Counted from the stretch's first letter, positions 17,483 through 28,957 are shown. The stretch: DNA of 64,000 nt from Chthoniobacter flavus Ellin428 (GCF_000173075.1 NZ_ABVL01000010.1:62001-126000), one strand, 5' to 3'. The notes: generated by a model from the letters alone, not told the origin. Translations and numbers: made by a program.

Positions 17483-19476
17483 ATGTTTCCTCGTTGCTGG
17501 CTGTTCCTCTGTGCGCTTGTTGCGCAGTGGCTGGCCGCGTCCGCTACTTTGGCGGAGGAGTCGCGCTGGTTTGAGCCCGCGGCGCGCCTACTGAGCCAGG
17601 ATTATCGCCAACTTGCGGAGCGAGAGGCTCAGTTGCGCGCGGAATTGGTGACCCTGCCGAAGGCGCCCGTCTCGCAGCAGAGCGAGCATCTTGGCTGGCA
17701 CAGTTTGTTTGCCCGCAGCGCCAATGCGACCAAATGGCTGCAACTGGATCTGGGCGGGGAAACGAAGTTCGACTCAGTGGTGCTCGTGCCGGTGGATGTC
17801 GCCTACGGGGCCTATCCCGGACCGGGGTTCGGCTTCCCGCAGCGCTTTCGCGTGGAAGTGTCCGACGATGTCGCCTTCTCGGAACCACGTTTGCTGGCGG
17901 CGTTCGACGATGCGGACTTTCCGAATCCAGGAAACGCTCCGGTGTTTCTCTCCACGCCGGGCGCGTCAGGCCGGTTCATTCGCATCACCGCCACGCGTTT
18001 GTGGCCGCGCGGAGATACGGCCCTTTTTGCGCTCGGTGAAGTCTTCGTATTGCGAGAGGGGATGGATGTCGGCGCGCACGTGAACGTGACGGTGAGTGAT
18101 GCTTACAACAACCCGCCGACGTGGGAGCCTGCCAATGCGACCGACGGCCAGAGCGTCCTCGGTCCGCCGGTGGCAATCGGTCGTGCGCCGGGCAATGGCT
18201 GGCACGCGCAAATCGCGCGTTCGCCGGATGTGGAAAAATGGGTGCAGGTCGATCTCGGAGCGGAAATGCCGCTCGAGGAGGTGCGGCTTTACCCGGCGCG
18301 GCCCAATAATTTTCCGGCGCGACGTGGGTTTGGCTTTCCACCGCGATTTCGCGTCGAGGCGGCCAACGATGAGGCCTTTAGCCAACCGGTGATGATCTTC
18401 GATCAGACCGGCACGGATTTTGTAAATCCCGCGGAGAATCCCGTGAGCGTTCCGATTAAAGACGTCCGCGCACGGTATATCCGCGTGACCGCGACCAAAC
18501 TGTGGGAACGGTCGGACGATTACATCTTCGCGCTCGCCGAGTTGGAAGCCTACTCGGGCGGAAAGAATGTGGCGCTTGGGGCTGCGGTCACGTTTCTCGA
18601 TAGCATCGAGGCGTATACCTGGTCGGGCCGTTTTCTGGTGGACGGCTTCAACAGTCAGGGCCGCATTCTCGAGCTGGAGAGTTGGCTGCGAGGTTTGTCG
18701 CGACGCCCGGGAAATCGGCAACGAACTGCATCAACTCGAAGACGAGCGAGCACGCCTGGCGGCGAACTTGATGACGCGTGTGACGCGTTGGGTTGCGGCG
18801 CTGGTATTGCTAGGCGTAGTGATGATCATCTGGTGGGCCCAGCGTCGAGCGCAGGCGCGGAGAAGGGAAGTGGACCAGCTCCGACAGCGCATCGCCGGCG
18901 ATCTGCACGATGAGATCGGGAGCAATTTGGCCACGATTGCGCTGCTTAGCCATCTCGCGCAACAGGAGGGAGGCCCCGCGCAGGAAGATCTCGCCGAGAT
19001 CAATCGCGTCGCTCGTGACACGGCGAATTCCATGCGGGATATTGTCTGGCTCATTAAGGCCAGGCGCGGAGGAAGCTGGGGACTTTGTGGCAAAGCTGCG
19101 CGAAACGGCGGCGCTGATGCTGGCCGGGCTGGAATGGCAGTTCGACGGCGACGCGCTGACTGGTTCTCTTTCTCTCGAGTGGAAGCGCGAGATCCTGCTC
19201 ATTTTCAAGGAGGCGTTGCACAATATTCGCCGCCATGCCTCCGCGCAGCGGGTGACGATTCGCCTGGCCGACGAAGACGGCGAATTGGTGATGGAGATTT
19301 CGATGACGGGAGTGGCTCGATGTGCACGGCGCGACGACAGACACGGCCTGACGAGCCAACGACAGCGTGCGCAGGCGCTGGGAGGAGAATTGAGGGTTGC
19401 CTCCCAACCCGGTGAAGGAACAGTCGTGACATTGCGCGCGAAATTGGATTCTGCTGCGCAGCCGGAACACACTTGA
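17483..19476 (+). CDS. Sensor histidine kinase with two periplasmic discoidin-like domains (NarX-type core; several frameshifts)
   Basis: A signal peptide (FLCALVAQWLAASATLA) is followed by two tandem F5/8-C (discoidin)-like domains, ~residues 60-210 and 215-380, each with KWLQLDLG/KWVQVDLG and GFGFPxRFRVE. Then come a membrane helix (VAALVLLGVVMIIWWAQR), a HisKA_3 box (RQRIAGDLHDEIGSNLATIALLSHL) and an ATPase N-box (KEALHNIRRHASAQ). The frame breaks near 18706-18711 (one extra base in CCCGGG) and 19058-19061 (one extra G in GGCC). Around 19298-19350 the DDGSG box appears only in another frame. Restoring these gives a full-length kinase. A NarL-type regulator follows after 7 bases as its likely partner. 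Confidence 0.75.
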
Positions 19477-19483
19477 TTTCGTC

Positions 19484-20134
19484 ATGGCCGCCGAATCCAT
19501 CACTGTCTGGTTGATTGAAGACAACGCGACTTTTCGCCGGACGGTAATGCGCGCGCTGGACCAGGAAGACGGCTTTCATTGCCTCGGTGGATTTGGCTCC
19601 TGTGAGGACGCCTTCGCCGCGCTGTCGCGGCAGCCTGCACCGCAGGTCGTCCTCCTCGATGTCGGATTGCCGGGGATGAGTGGGCTCGATGGGATCGCGC
19701 GTTTTCGGGAGCAGGCGCCACAGGCCAGGATCATCGTGCTGACGGTTTTTGAGGATGAGGACAAAATCTTCCGCGCGATCTGTGCCGGGGCCGCGGGGTA
19801 TTTGCTGAAGACGGCGCCGGTGGAAGAGATTGCCCGGGCGATCCGCGATGCCCTCGCGGGGGGGGCGCCGATGAATGGCCGCATCGCCCGGCGCGTTCTC
19901 GATATGTTCGCCCGCTTCGCGCCGACGCGGGGGGACGGCGATTACGGCCTGACCACCCGCGAAACGCAGATTCTGGAAGCGATGGTCAAAGGCCGAACAA
20001 AAAAGGAAATCGCCGCGCAACTCGACCTCAGCTTTCACACGGTCGATACCCATCTGCGGAATATCTACCAGAAGCTCGAGGTGAATACGCGGACCGGCGC
20101 GGTAGCGAAGGCGTTGAAGGAAAAGTTGGTCTGA
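19484..20134 (+). CDS. NarL/LuxR-family response regulator
   Basis: The 216-residue protein has an N-terminal receiver domain with acidic pocket IEDN (11-14), phospho-acceptor Asp59 in VVLLDVGLPG and the conserved Lys in GYLLKTAP. The C-terminal helix-turn-helix, ~150-205, reads LTTRETQILEAMVKGRTKKEIAAQL and HTVDTHLRNIYQKL, the LuxR/GerE pattern. It is 7 bases downstream of the kinase and so is very probably its cognate regulator. The downstream DUF1549/DUF1553 and DUF1501 genes are the obvious candidate targets because the kinase shares a binding module with the first of them. Confidence 0.9.
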   Translation: MAAESITVWLIEDNATFRRTVMRALDQEDGFHCLGGFGSCEDAFAALSRQPAPQVVLLDVGLPGMSGLDGIARFREQAPQARIIVLTVFEDEDKIFRAICAGAAGYLLKTAPVEEIARAIRDALAGGAPMNGRIARRVLDMFARFAPTRGDGDYGLTTRETQILEAMVKGRTKKEIAAQLDLSFHTVDTHLRNIYQKLEVNTRTGAVAKALKEKLV

Positions 20135-20189
20135 GCCCATCCCGCGCATGCGTGATGGTGGGCATGGAGGCGGAACGTAGAGTAGGCGC

Positions 20190-23100
20190 ATGTCACTTTC
20201 CGTTTCTGCCCGGACTTGGAGCCTTGCCCTGCTTTCGGTGGCCTGGCTGGCGCAACCGGTTTTCGGAGCGGAGAAGCTCGATCTGACGAAGTTGCCGCCG
20301 GCAGTGACGCGGGCGGTCGACTTTGCCCGGGACATCCAGCCGATTCTCGAATCGCGCTGCCAGAAATGCCACGGACCCGAAAAGCAGAAAGGTGGCTGGC
20401 GGGTGGACGTCAAAGACGCGGCCATGACCGGAGGGGACGAGCACGCGCCGAATATCGTGCCCGGCAAGAGCGCCGAGAGTCCGATGATTCAGTTTATCGG
20501 CGGACTCGATGAAGACATGAAGATGCCGGCGAAAGGGGACCCGCTCAGTGCCGAGCAGATCGGATTGCTGCGGGCCTGGATCGACCAAGGCGCCGTCTGG
20601 CCGGAGAGTGCGGGCAAGCCGAAGCGCGATCCGTTGGATTGGTGGTCGCTCAAACCGATCGTGCGACCGACGGTGCCGGGCCCGGGCAATCCTATCGATG
20701 CCTTCGTGCGGGCGAAGCTCGCCGAAAAGAATCTCTCGCCGTCGTCGGAAGCGGATGCGCGCACGCTGTGCCGCCGGCTCTATTTTGATCTCACCGGCCT
20801 GCCGCCAACGCCGGAAGAAATGGACGCCTTCGCCGCGGATACTTCACCGGGGGCGTATGAGCGGCTGGTGGATAAATTGCTCGCCTCCCCGAGATACGGC
20901 GAGCGTTGGGCGAGACACTGGCTGGACGTGGTGCACTACGGCGACACCCATGGTTACGACAAGGACAAGCCGCGGCCGAACGCGTGGCCGTATCGCGATT
21001 ACGTCATCCGCGCGTTCAACGAGGACAAACCGTATGCGCGTTTCGTGGAGGAGCAGATCGCGGGCGACGTGCTCTTTCCGAATACGCGGGATGGCATCGA
21101 GGCCCTCGGGTTCATCGCTGCGGGGCCGTGGGATTACATTGGCCACAGCGAAGTGCCGGAGACGAAGGTCGACGGGAAGATCGCGCGTCATCTGGATCGC
21201 GATGACATGGTGGCGAATACGATCGGCACTTTCTGCAGCGTCACCGTGCATTGCGCGCAGTGTCACAATCACAAGTTCGATCCGATCACGCAGGAGGATT
21301 ACTATTCGTTGCAGGCGGACTTCGCGGCGCTGGATCGCACGGATCGCAAATACTATCGGGACGATGCGACCAATGCGCGTTTCCGGGAGCTGCAACGACG
21401 GCAGCAACAAGTGGAGAGCCAGTTGGCCGAATTGGAAAAGCCGCTACAGGAAAAGGCCGGTGAAGCGTTTGCGGCATTGACCCACAAGATCGATGGCGCC
21501 TCCAGCGTAGCGGCTAAGAAGCAGGGCAATACGAGTCCGGACTTCGGATATCACAGCGCCATATCCCAGACGCAGGACGCGACCAAGTGGGTAGAGGTCG
21601 ATCTCGGCAAACACGTCGGTATCAACTACGTGACGCTGCGCCCTTGTTACGACGATTTCAACGCCGTCGGCGCCGGCTTTGGTTTTCCAGTGCGATTCAA
21701 AGTCGAGGCGAGCGATGACCCGGAATTCAAGACGGGCGTGATGTTGCTTTGGCGGCGGCATGACGAGACGTTCATGAACGATTTCAAGAATCCTGGCCTG
21801 CAGCCTTTCACCACCGGCGGGGCCAAGGATGACGGGATCGGGGGCCGTTATGTGCGAGTCACGGCGACGAAGTTGGCGCCGCGCAAGAACGACTTCATTT
21901 TTGCTCTCGCGGAACTGCAAGTGTTCGATGCTGCGGGAAATAATGTCGCGCAGGGTAAAGCGGTGACGGCGTTCGATTCGATCGAAGCGCCGCCGCGCTG
22001 GCGGAAGATGAATCTCACCGATGGTATCGCGCCCGTGGCGGCGTCGGCGGACGAGAAGGAGAAACTGGTGCAGGAGCGCGATGCCTTGCTCCTCAGTTTT
22101 GCGGATGACGAGACCAAGGCGAAGCGGGCCGCGTTGCTGGCGGAAAAGTCGCGGGTGAGCGACGACTTGAAGAAACTGCCTCCACCCAGTGTGGTCTACG
22201 CGGGCGGCATTCACACCGGCACCGGGGCTTTTCGTGGCACTGGGCCGGATGGAGGCAAGCCGCGGCCGATCTTTGTTCTGGCTCGCGGACAGGTGACGCA
22301 GCCGGGCAAGGAAGCGGTGCCGGGGGCCTTGAGCGCATTGAGCTTTGAACCCGCGCGCTTCGCGCTCGCGCCGGATGCGCCGGAGGGCGATCGCCGCGCG
22401 GGCGCTCGCGCACTGGCTATCGGACAAGCGGAATCCGCTCACGTGGCGAAGCATCGTGAACCGCGTTTGGCAGTATCATTTCGGGCGCGGTTTGGTGACG
22501 ACGCCGAATGACTTCGGCCGCAACGGAGCGCTGCCGTCGCACCCGGAATTGCTCGATTGGCTGGCTTCGGATTTCCGCGACAGCGGTGGCTCGCTCAAGC
22601 AACTGCATCGGCTGATTGTGACCAGCGCGACCTACAAGCAGGTTTCCACGTCCAATGCGCCAGGAGAAAAGATCGATGTGGATAACGCACTGCTCTGGCG
22701 GCAAAACCGGCGCAAGCTGGAAGCAGAAGCGGTGCGGGATTCGGTGCTCGCAATGAGTGGAAAGCTGGATCTCACGATGGGTGGTCCGGGTTGGCAGGAT
22801 TTCGTCATCGAGCATCCGGAACATTCCCCGCACTACGAATATGATCTGGCTGATCCGGAGGACCGGAAGACCTGGCGGCGGTCGATCTACCGCTTCATCG
22901 TGCGTTCGCAGACGCAGCCGTGGATGACCTCGCTGGATTGTGCCGACCCGTCGATGCGCGTCGATCGACGCAACGAAAGCCTCTCGGCCCTGCAGGCGCT
23001 GGCGTTGCTGAACGATGGCTTCATGGTGACTCAGTCGCGGCACTTTGCGGAGCGCGTAGAGGGCGAGGCGCCGGACGTTGCCGGTCAAGTGGAGCGAGCG

Positions 23101-23232
23101 TATCGCCTGGCTTTCGGCCACGCGCCGAGTGCGGCGGACCACGAACATCTGACTGCCTTCGCGCAGGCCAACGGCCTGCCGAATCTCTGCCGCGTGCTGC
23201 TGAACCTGAATGAATTCATTTTCGTCGATTGA
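20190..23232 (+). CDS. PSD1/DUF1549/DUF1553 cytochrome c-like protein with discoidin-like domain (frameshifted)
   Basis: A signal peptide precedes a Planctomycete-type cytochrome C domain with CQKCH (57-61) in LESRCQKCHGPEKQKGG. DUF1549 follows (~160-370), including a second CAQCH (355-359) before NHKFDP. Residues ~430-600 hold a discoidin-like domain (WVEVDLG, GFGFPVRFKVEASDD, YVRVTATKLAP). The DUF1553 half (NPLTWRSIVNRVWQYHFGRG to NEFIFVD) continues in another frame. Removing one G near 22400 gives DRRAALAHWLSDKRNPL. Members occur beside DUF1501 proteins in PVC genomes and are linked with polysaccharide use; the reaction is not established. The sensor pair lies just upstream. Confidence 0.82.
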
Positions 23233-23236
23233 TGCC

Positions 23237-24733
23237 ATGAAGAACGACTCTCCTTTTCATCGAATGCCCGAGCGGTGCGGGCTGAGCCGGCGGGAATTTC
23301 TGTGGCGCTCCGGCGGCGGTCTCGGTGGGCTGGCGCTCGCCTCCCTACTGGGCACGGATCGGGCGCTGGCGACCGATGGTCTTTTGACCGGCAAGCTACA
23401 GTATCCGGCGAAGGCGAAACGAATGGTGCAGTTTTTCATGGCCGGTGCGGCCAGCCATATCGATCTCTTCGACTACAAGCCGGAATTGGTGAAGCGTGAT
23501 GGACAGCCGAGCGATTTTGGTGAGCACGTGGAGGCGTTTCAAAATGGGCTGGGGCCGTGGCTGAAACCGGTTTGGGATTTTCGACCCTACGGTCAGAGCG
23601 GCAAGATGCTCAGCGAGGTCGTCGCTCCGCTGGGTTCGGTGGTGGACGACATGGCGTTCATCCACAATGTGGTCGGCAAGTCGGGAGTGCATAGCTCGGC
23701 GACGCTCTTGCAAGCGACGGGATTTCAATTGCCGGGCTTTCCGGGAGCAGGCTGCTGGGTGAGTTATGGATTGGGTTCGATGAATGACAACCTGCCGACG
23801 TTTGTGGTGTTGCCGGATCATCGCGGCTTTGCTTCCAACGGCGTGAAGAATTGGGATTCGGCCTTTCTGCCGTCGCAGCATAGCGGGACGATTATTTATC
23901 CCGGAACGGCGACGCCGATCGCCGACCTTTTCCCGAACAAAGCCGGCAACTACATTACACAGGAAGGCGAGAGCGCGGCGCAGCGACTCATGGCTGACTT
24001 GAATCGCGAGCATGCGGCGACGCGGGAAGGGGACCAGCGGTTGGAAGCACGCATTCGCAGTTATGAATTGGCGGCGAAGATGCAACTCGCCGCACCCGAG
24101 GCGCTCGATCTCAAGACGGAGCCCGAGCACATTTTGAAGCTCTATGGTCTCGATCGTGGAGCGCAGACCTGGCCGAAGGAGATCAATGCGGAGGAAGAGA
24201 ACTTCTACTTTTCGCAGAAGTGCCTGGCGGCGCGTCGACTGCTCGAGCGCGGAGTGCGTTTCGTGCAGGTGTGGAGCGGAAATGACAACGGTTTCCCGCG
24301 GCGAAACTGGGATTCGCACGAGGATGTGCGGCGTGATCACGGACCGCTGGCCCGGGGAATGGCGCGTGGATGCGCAGCGTTCATTCAGGATCTCAAGCAG
24401 CGCGGGATGCTGGAGGATACGATCATTCTTTGGACTACGGAATTTGGCCGCATGCCGTCATCCCAAGGCGGCAAGGGGCGCGACCATAATCCGTATGTAT
24501 TTACGAACTGGCTTTGTGGTGGCGGGATCAAAGGCGGGACCACGCATGGCGAGAGCGATCAATGGGGGTACAAGCCGCTCGATCGGAAGCATCCGACGGA
24601 GGTCTACGACATCCACGCCACGCTGCTGCGGCAACTCGGGATCGATCACACGAAGCTGACGTATCGGCACAACGGCATCGACCGTCGCCTGACCGATGTG
24701 CACGGGCACGTCATCGAAGAATTGATCGCCTAG
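23237..24733 (+). CDS. DUF1501 protein, Tat-exported, sulfatase/phosphatase-superfamily-like
   Basis: The start MKNDSPFHRMPERCGLSRREFLWRS overlaps nothing and gives a twin-arginine signal (SRREFLWRSGGGLGGLALASLL). DUF1501 blocks are clear: AKRMVQFFMAGAASHIDLFDYKPEL, AFIHNVVGKSGVHSS, ILWTTEFGRMPSSQGGKGRDHNPY and [19 protein letters not shown]. The family belongs to the alkaline-phosphatase/sulfatase-like fold. It follows the cytochrome-like gene after 4 bases, the standard PVC pairing. Its 3' end overlaps the convergent GntR gene by 4 bases. Substrate unknown. Confidence 0.88.
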   Translation: MKNDSPFHRMPERCGLSRREFLWRSGGGLGGLALASLLGTDRALATDGLLTGKLQYPAKAKRMVQFFMAGAASHIDLFDYKPELVKRDGQPSDFGEHVEAFQNGLGPWLKPVWDFRPYGQSGKMLSEVVAPLGSVVDDMAFIHNVVGKSGVHSSATLLQATGFQLPGFPGAGCWVSYGLGSMNDNLPTFVVLPDHRGFASNGVKNWDSAFLPSQHSGTIIYPGTATPIADLFPNKAGNYITQEGESAAQRLMADLNREHAATREGDQRLEARIRSYELAAKMQLAAPEALDLKTEPEHILKLYGLDRGAQTWPKEINAEEENFYFSQKCLAARRLLERGVRFVQVWSGNDNGFPRRNWDSHEDVRRDHGPLARGMARGCAAFIQDLKQRGMLEDTIILWTTEFGRMPSSQGGKGRDHNPYVFTNWLCGGGIKGGTTHGESDQWGYKPLDRKHPTEVYDIHATLLRQLGIDHTKLTYRHNGIDRRLTDVHGHVIEELIA

Positions 24734-25458
24734 TGAGAGATATCCTTTCCTGGTGGAGCGAGGATCGGGCGAATCGCATCCACCGCGATCTTTCCGGCGT
24801 TATGGACGTGTGTGCGCATGGCCGCGGCGGCTTTCTCTGCATCCTGCCGCAGCAGGGCGGCAAGGACTGCCTTGTGTTCCTTGATTGCGGTGTCCTGAAA
24901 GCGGTGCCGATTGCCGACCGTCTCACGAACGATTTGGACGAAAGTTTCGTAGCGCGCGATTTCGCGGGCCAATCGGCGATTGGGACAGCGCGCGGCGATG
25001 AGGTCGTGGAGGCGTCGATCAGCTTTCCAGGCGCGCTGTGACCACGCCGCGGAGGTGGACGAAGTGGCAAGCAATTCGGTGGCCTCATCCTGCAACTCTC
25101 GCAATTCCTCAGCGGTGACGGCCTCGCCGGCCAATCGCGCAGCCTCCGATTCCAGCAGGGCGCGCACTTCGTAGATCTCCTCCACCTCGCGTGGGCCAAA
25201 AGGGGTGACAACGGCGCCGCAATTGGGGCGCAATTCGATGACGCCGACGGCTGCGAGTTCCTGCAGGGCCTCCCGGATCGGCGTGCGGCTGACATGAAAA
25301 TCTGTGGCCAGTCTTTCCTCGCGGAGACGCTCCCCAGGTCGCCAGGTGCCGCCGAAGATATTCAGGAGCATGCGGCGGACGAGATCAGGCTTGAAGATCG
25401 GCTCCGCGGTGGAGGCGGGCTTGGCGACCGGTGCGGGGTTGGAGGGGTGGGAAAGCAA
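24730..25458 (-). CDS. Second GntR-family regulator, FCD subfamily
   Basis: The 242-residue product has an N-terminal linker, then a GntR winged helix (~25-90) with LREERLATDFHVSRTPIREALQELAAVGVIEL. An FCD domain (~100-235) follows, with ADRRLHDLIAARCPNRRLA and AIKEHKAVLAALLRQDAEKAAAAMRTHVHNA supplying the typical histidines. It is divergent from the second DUF1549/DUF1553 gene, with a double palindrome in the gap, so it likely controls that gene and possibly the DUF1501 gene downstream of it. It is distinct in sequence from the regulator at 14462-15199. Confidence 0.88.
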   Translation of the reverse strand: MLSHPSNPAPVAKPASTAEPIFKPDLVRRMLLNIFGGTWRPGERLREERLATDFHVSRTPIREALQELAAVGVIELRPNCGAVVTPFGPREVEEIYEVRALLESEAARLAGEAVTAEELRELQDEATELLATSSTSAAWSQRAWKADRRLHDLIAARCPNRRLAREIARYETFVQIVRETVGNRHRFQDTAIKEHKAVLAALLRQDAEKAAAAMRTHVHNAGKIAVDAIRPILAPPGKDISH

Positions 25459-25509
25459 AGCTTTTTGGGAAAGAAAAATTTTCGGCTAACGTATTCGCTC
25501 TGCGGAAAG

Positions 25510-25537
25510 TTGTATACAAAAACAATTTTGCATACAA
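25510..25537. promoter_or_regulatory. Double operator for the second GntR/FCD regulator
   Basis: TTGTATACAA (25510-25519) is a perfect 10-base palindrome, and TTGCATACAA (25528-25537) is a one-mismatch copy with centres 18 bases apart. It lies between the divergent GntR gene and the cytochrome-like gene, 19 bases before the latter's start. TTGTATACAA-type sites are well known for FCD regulators. The spacing of under two helical turns would allow two dimers side by side. Confidence 0.7.
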
Positions 25538-25555
25538 TCCTGTTTGGCCCCACCC

Positions 25556-28500
25556 ATGAAACGCTCCCTGCTCCTTCTGCCGCTCCTGCTCTTCGCCCAC
25601 GGTCTGTGCGCAGCGGAGGTGGATGTTTCCAAGTTGCCACCGCCAGCGGCGCGTCCGGTGGATTTTGCGAAGGACGTCCGTCCGCTTTTTGAAAAGTACT
25701 GCTTCAAGTGTCACGGGCCGGAAAAGCAGAAGAGTGGGTATCGCCTGGACGTGCAGGATGTGGCGCTGAAGGGCGGCGACGATCACGCGCCGAATATCGT
25801 TCCCGGCAAAAGTGCGGAGAGTCCGTTGATTCATTTTGTGGCGGGACTCGATGAGGACATGCTGATGCCGCAAAAGGGCGAGCGGCTGACGGCGGAACAA
25901 ATCAGCCTGCTGCGGGCGTGGATCGATCAAGGCGCGAACTGGCCGATGGAGGCGCAGGCCTCCGATCCGCGAAAGACGCATTGGTCCTTCTGCCGCTCAA
26001 GCGATCCGAGGTTCCAGCGATCAAGGATGCGAAAGCGAAGATGCGCAATCCGATCGATGCTTTCATCCTCGCGAAACTGGCGGAAAAGAATCTCACCCTT
26101 TCGCCGGAGGCGGATCGGCGCACGCTGATTCGCCGGCTGAGTTTCGATCTTTTGGGGCTGCCGCCGGCGCCGGAAGAAATCGAGGCGTTCGTTTCCGACC
26201 CGGATCCCAAGGCTTACGAAAAGCTCGTGGAGCGCCTGCTGGCGTTCCCGCACTACGGCGAGCGCTGGGCGCGACACTGGCTGGATGTGGTGCGGTTCGC
26301 CGAGAGCAACGGTTTCGAAATGAACCGGGCGCGGCCGAACGCGTGGCCTTATCGCGACTACGTTATTCGCGCCTTCAATGATGATGTGCCCTACGATCGC
26401 TTCGTGCGGGAGCAACTGGCTGGCGATGCGCTTGGAGTGGATGCGGCGACCGGGTTCATTGTGGGGGGCGCGTACGATGCGGTGAAGAGTCCCGATCCGG
26501 TGCTCACCGCCCAGCAGCGCGCGGATGAATTGCATGACATGGTGAGCACCACGGCGAGCACGTTCCTCGGTCTCACGCTTGGCTGCGCGCGTTGTCACAA
26601 TCACAAGTTCGATCCGATCTCGCAAGCGGACTACTATTCGGTCACGGCGGTGTTCCAAGGGGTGCGTCATCAGGAACGGCCGATGCGGCCGGCGGATTAC
26701 CAGGAACGGATGAAGCAGGCGGATGCATTGCGCGCGGAGATGGCGCCTTTGAATGCGAAGCTCGCGCAATTTCGGCCGCTCGCGGAACAGAGGCGGGTGC
26801 TGTTGCTTGACGAGAACACGCCGCCGTCGGGGAACCCGGCGCTGCCCGGAGTGACGCAGATCGAACAGCCGAAGAACGGGCAACCGGCCATGTATTCCGA
26901 GGGCAAGGAGAAGGGACAGGCGAGCGATCCGGGGGATATCGCGCGGTTGCCGAATCTGGGAGAGAGCTATAGCTATTGGACGGCGAAAAAGGATACGCGC
27001 GAAGATTTCCTCTCGTGGGAGCCGCGGCTTTCGGGGCGGTTCACGATCTGGCTTTCCTGGGCGACGTATCCGACGCACGTCTCCGATGCGCGCTACGTGC
27101 TCGATCGCGACGGTGATTTGAAAACCACCACTGACCAGGTGGAGATCGCGCGCGTCGACCAGAGCAAGTTTACCGATGGCGCACCAGCGATTCCGAATCA
27201 GCGGCGCTGGAGCGGACTTTTCAACGCGGGCGTCTACGATCTGAAGCCGGAGAGTCGGGTGATTCTCCGGTCGGGCGACGTCGCGGGGCCGATCGTGGCG
27301 GATGCCATTCTCTTTGAGGAAGCCGCGGCGGATGCGCCGGCCAAGTCTCCGATTATCGCGCCGCACGTGCGTCCGCCGGTGACACAGGGGAGAAACGAAG
27401 AGTTTTTCCATCCGGTGGAGGCGAAGTTTGTGCGCTTCACGATTCACGGTTCGAGCTCGGCCGAGCCGTGCATCGATGAGCTCGAGGCTTTCACGGCTGA
27501 GAAGAATTCGCGCAATGTCGCCCTGGCCAGTGCGGGGACAGTCGCCACGGCCTCGGGCGTATTGGATGGAGGCCACAATCCCAAGCATCAGCTCGCGCAT
27601 ATCAATGATGGACTCTACGGCAACAGCCATAGTTGGATTTCGAATGAAAAAGGGCGGGGGCTGGGTGCAGTTGGAATTTGCGAAACCGGAGAAGATCCAG
27701 CGCATCACCTGGAGCCGCGACCGCGCGAACGAGAAGAAGGTTTACGACGACCGTCTGCCGACCGATTATCGCATCGAAGTTTCGCTGGATGGCCAGTCGT
27801 GGCGGACGGCGGCTTCGTCCGTGGATCGGTTGCCGGTCGAGATGCGCAAGCGGATCACCGCGATCCCGACGCTGAGCAATGTGCCACCGGACCAATTGCC
27901 GGAAGTCACCAAACTCGTGGCACAACGAGGGAGGCTGGAAGAGCAGATTCACACTCTCACTGCGTTTCCGCCGGTGTACGCCGGCAAGTTCGAACAACCT
28001 GGGCCGTCCTATCGGCTCTATCGTGGCGATCCGATGCAGCCAAAGGAACAGGTCGTGCCGTCCGGGTTGGCGGAGTTTGGCGGGAATCTCTCGCTGAGCG
28101 CGGATGCGCCGGAACAGGAGCGGCGCACGGCCTTCGCGAATTGGATTGTCGATTCGAAGAATCCGCTCACGGCGCGCGTTTTCGTCAATCGTATCTGGCA
28201 TTACCATTTCGGCACCGGGATTGTGGATACGCCCAGCGACTTCGGGCTCAACGGTGGAAAGCCGACGCATCCGGAGTTGCTCGACTGGCTGGCGAGCGAG
28301 TTCATGGCGCGTGGGTGGAGCGTAAAGGCACTGCAGCGCTTGATCGTGCTGTCGGCGACTTACCGGCAGTCGAGCCAGCCGAGGACCGAGGCGATGAAGG
28401 TCGACGCGGGCTCGCGGCTGCTCTGGCGCTTCCCGCCGCAGCGACTAGAGGCGGAGGAGTTGCGCGATACGATTCTCGCGGTGAGCGGGAAGCTTGATCT

Positions 28501-28954
28501 GCGGATGGGCGGGCCGGGGTTCGATCTCTTCGAATCGAATGACAACTACGTGAAGGTCTATACGCCGAGAAAGGAGTTTGGCCCGGCGGAGTTTCGTCGC
28601 ATGGTGTATCAGTCGAAGCCGCGCGTGCAGTTGGATGATGTCTTCGGCGCGTTCGATTGCCCGGATGCGGGACAGATCACGCCGCGGCGCACCAGTTCCA
28701 CCACGCCGCTGCAAGCGCTCAATTTGCTCAACAGCACCTTTGCCATGCAGCAAGCCGGGTATCTCGACGAGCGATTGGAAAAAGAGGGAGGCGGAAGGGT
28801 GAAGGAGGAAGTGAACCGTGCGTTTCTCCTCGCCTTTGGACGTTCGCCATCGGTGGAGGAATCGGCAGCAGCGGCGCAACTCATCCAGCAACATGGATTG
28901 AAAGTTTTTTGCCGCGCGCTCTTCAACGCCAACGAATTCATCAACGTGTTTTGA
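25556..28954 (+). CDS. Second PSD1/DUF1549/DUF1553 cytochrome c-like protein (two frameshifts)
   Basis: The signal peptide MKRSLLLLPLLLFAHGLCAA was used to set the start. The cytochrome-like domain carries CFKCH (49-53), and DUF1549 has a second CARCH before NHKFDP. An insert follows with a golvesin-like beta domain (YSYWTAKKDTRED, FTIWLSWATYPTHVSDARYVLD) and a discoidin-like region. DUF1553 then ends NANEFINVF. The frame breaks near 25990 (one base missing; THWSFLPLKRSE restored) and 27652-27660 (one extra G in a G-rich run; NEKGGGWVQLEFAKPEK restored). It is paralogous to the gene at 20190-23232 but longer and with a different middle. Confidence 0.82.
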
Positions 28955-28957
28955 TTT

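Noticed and set aside
20134..20162. Terminator hairpin after the NarL-type regulator
   Set aside because: GCCCATC and GATGGTGGGC pair only imperfectly and no U-run follows, so it was not listed as a feature.
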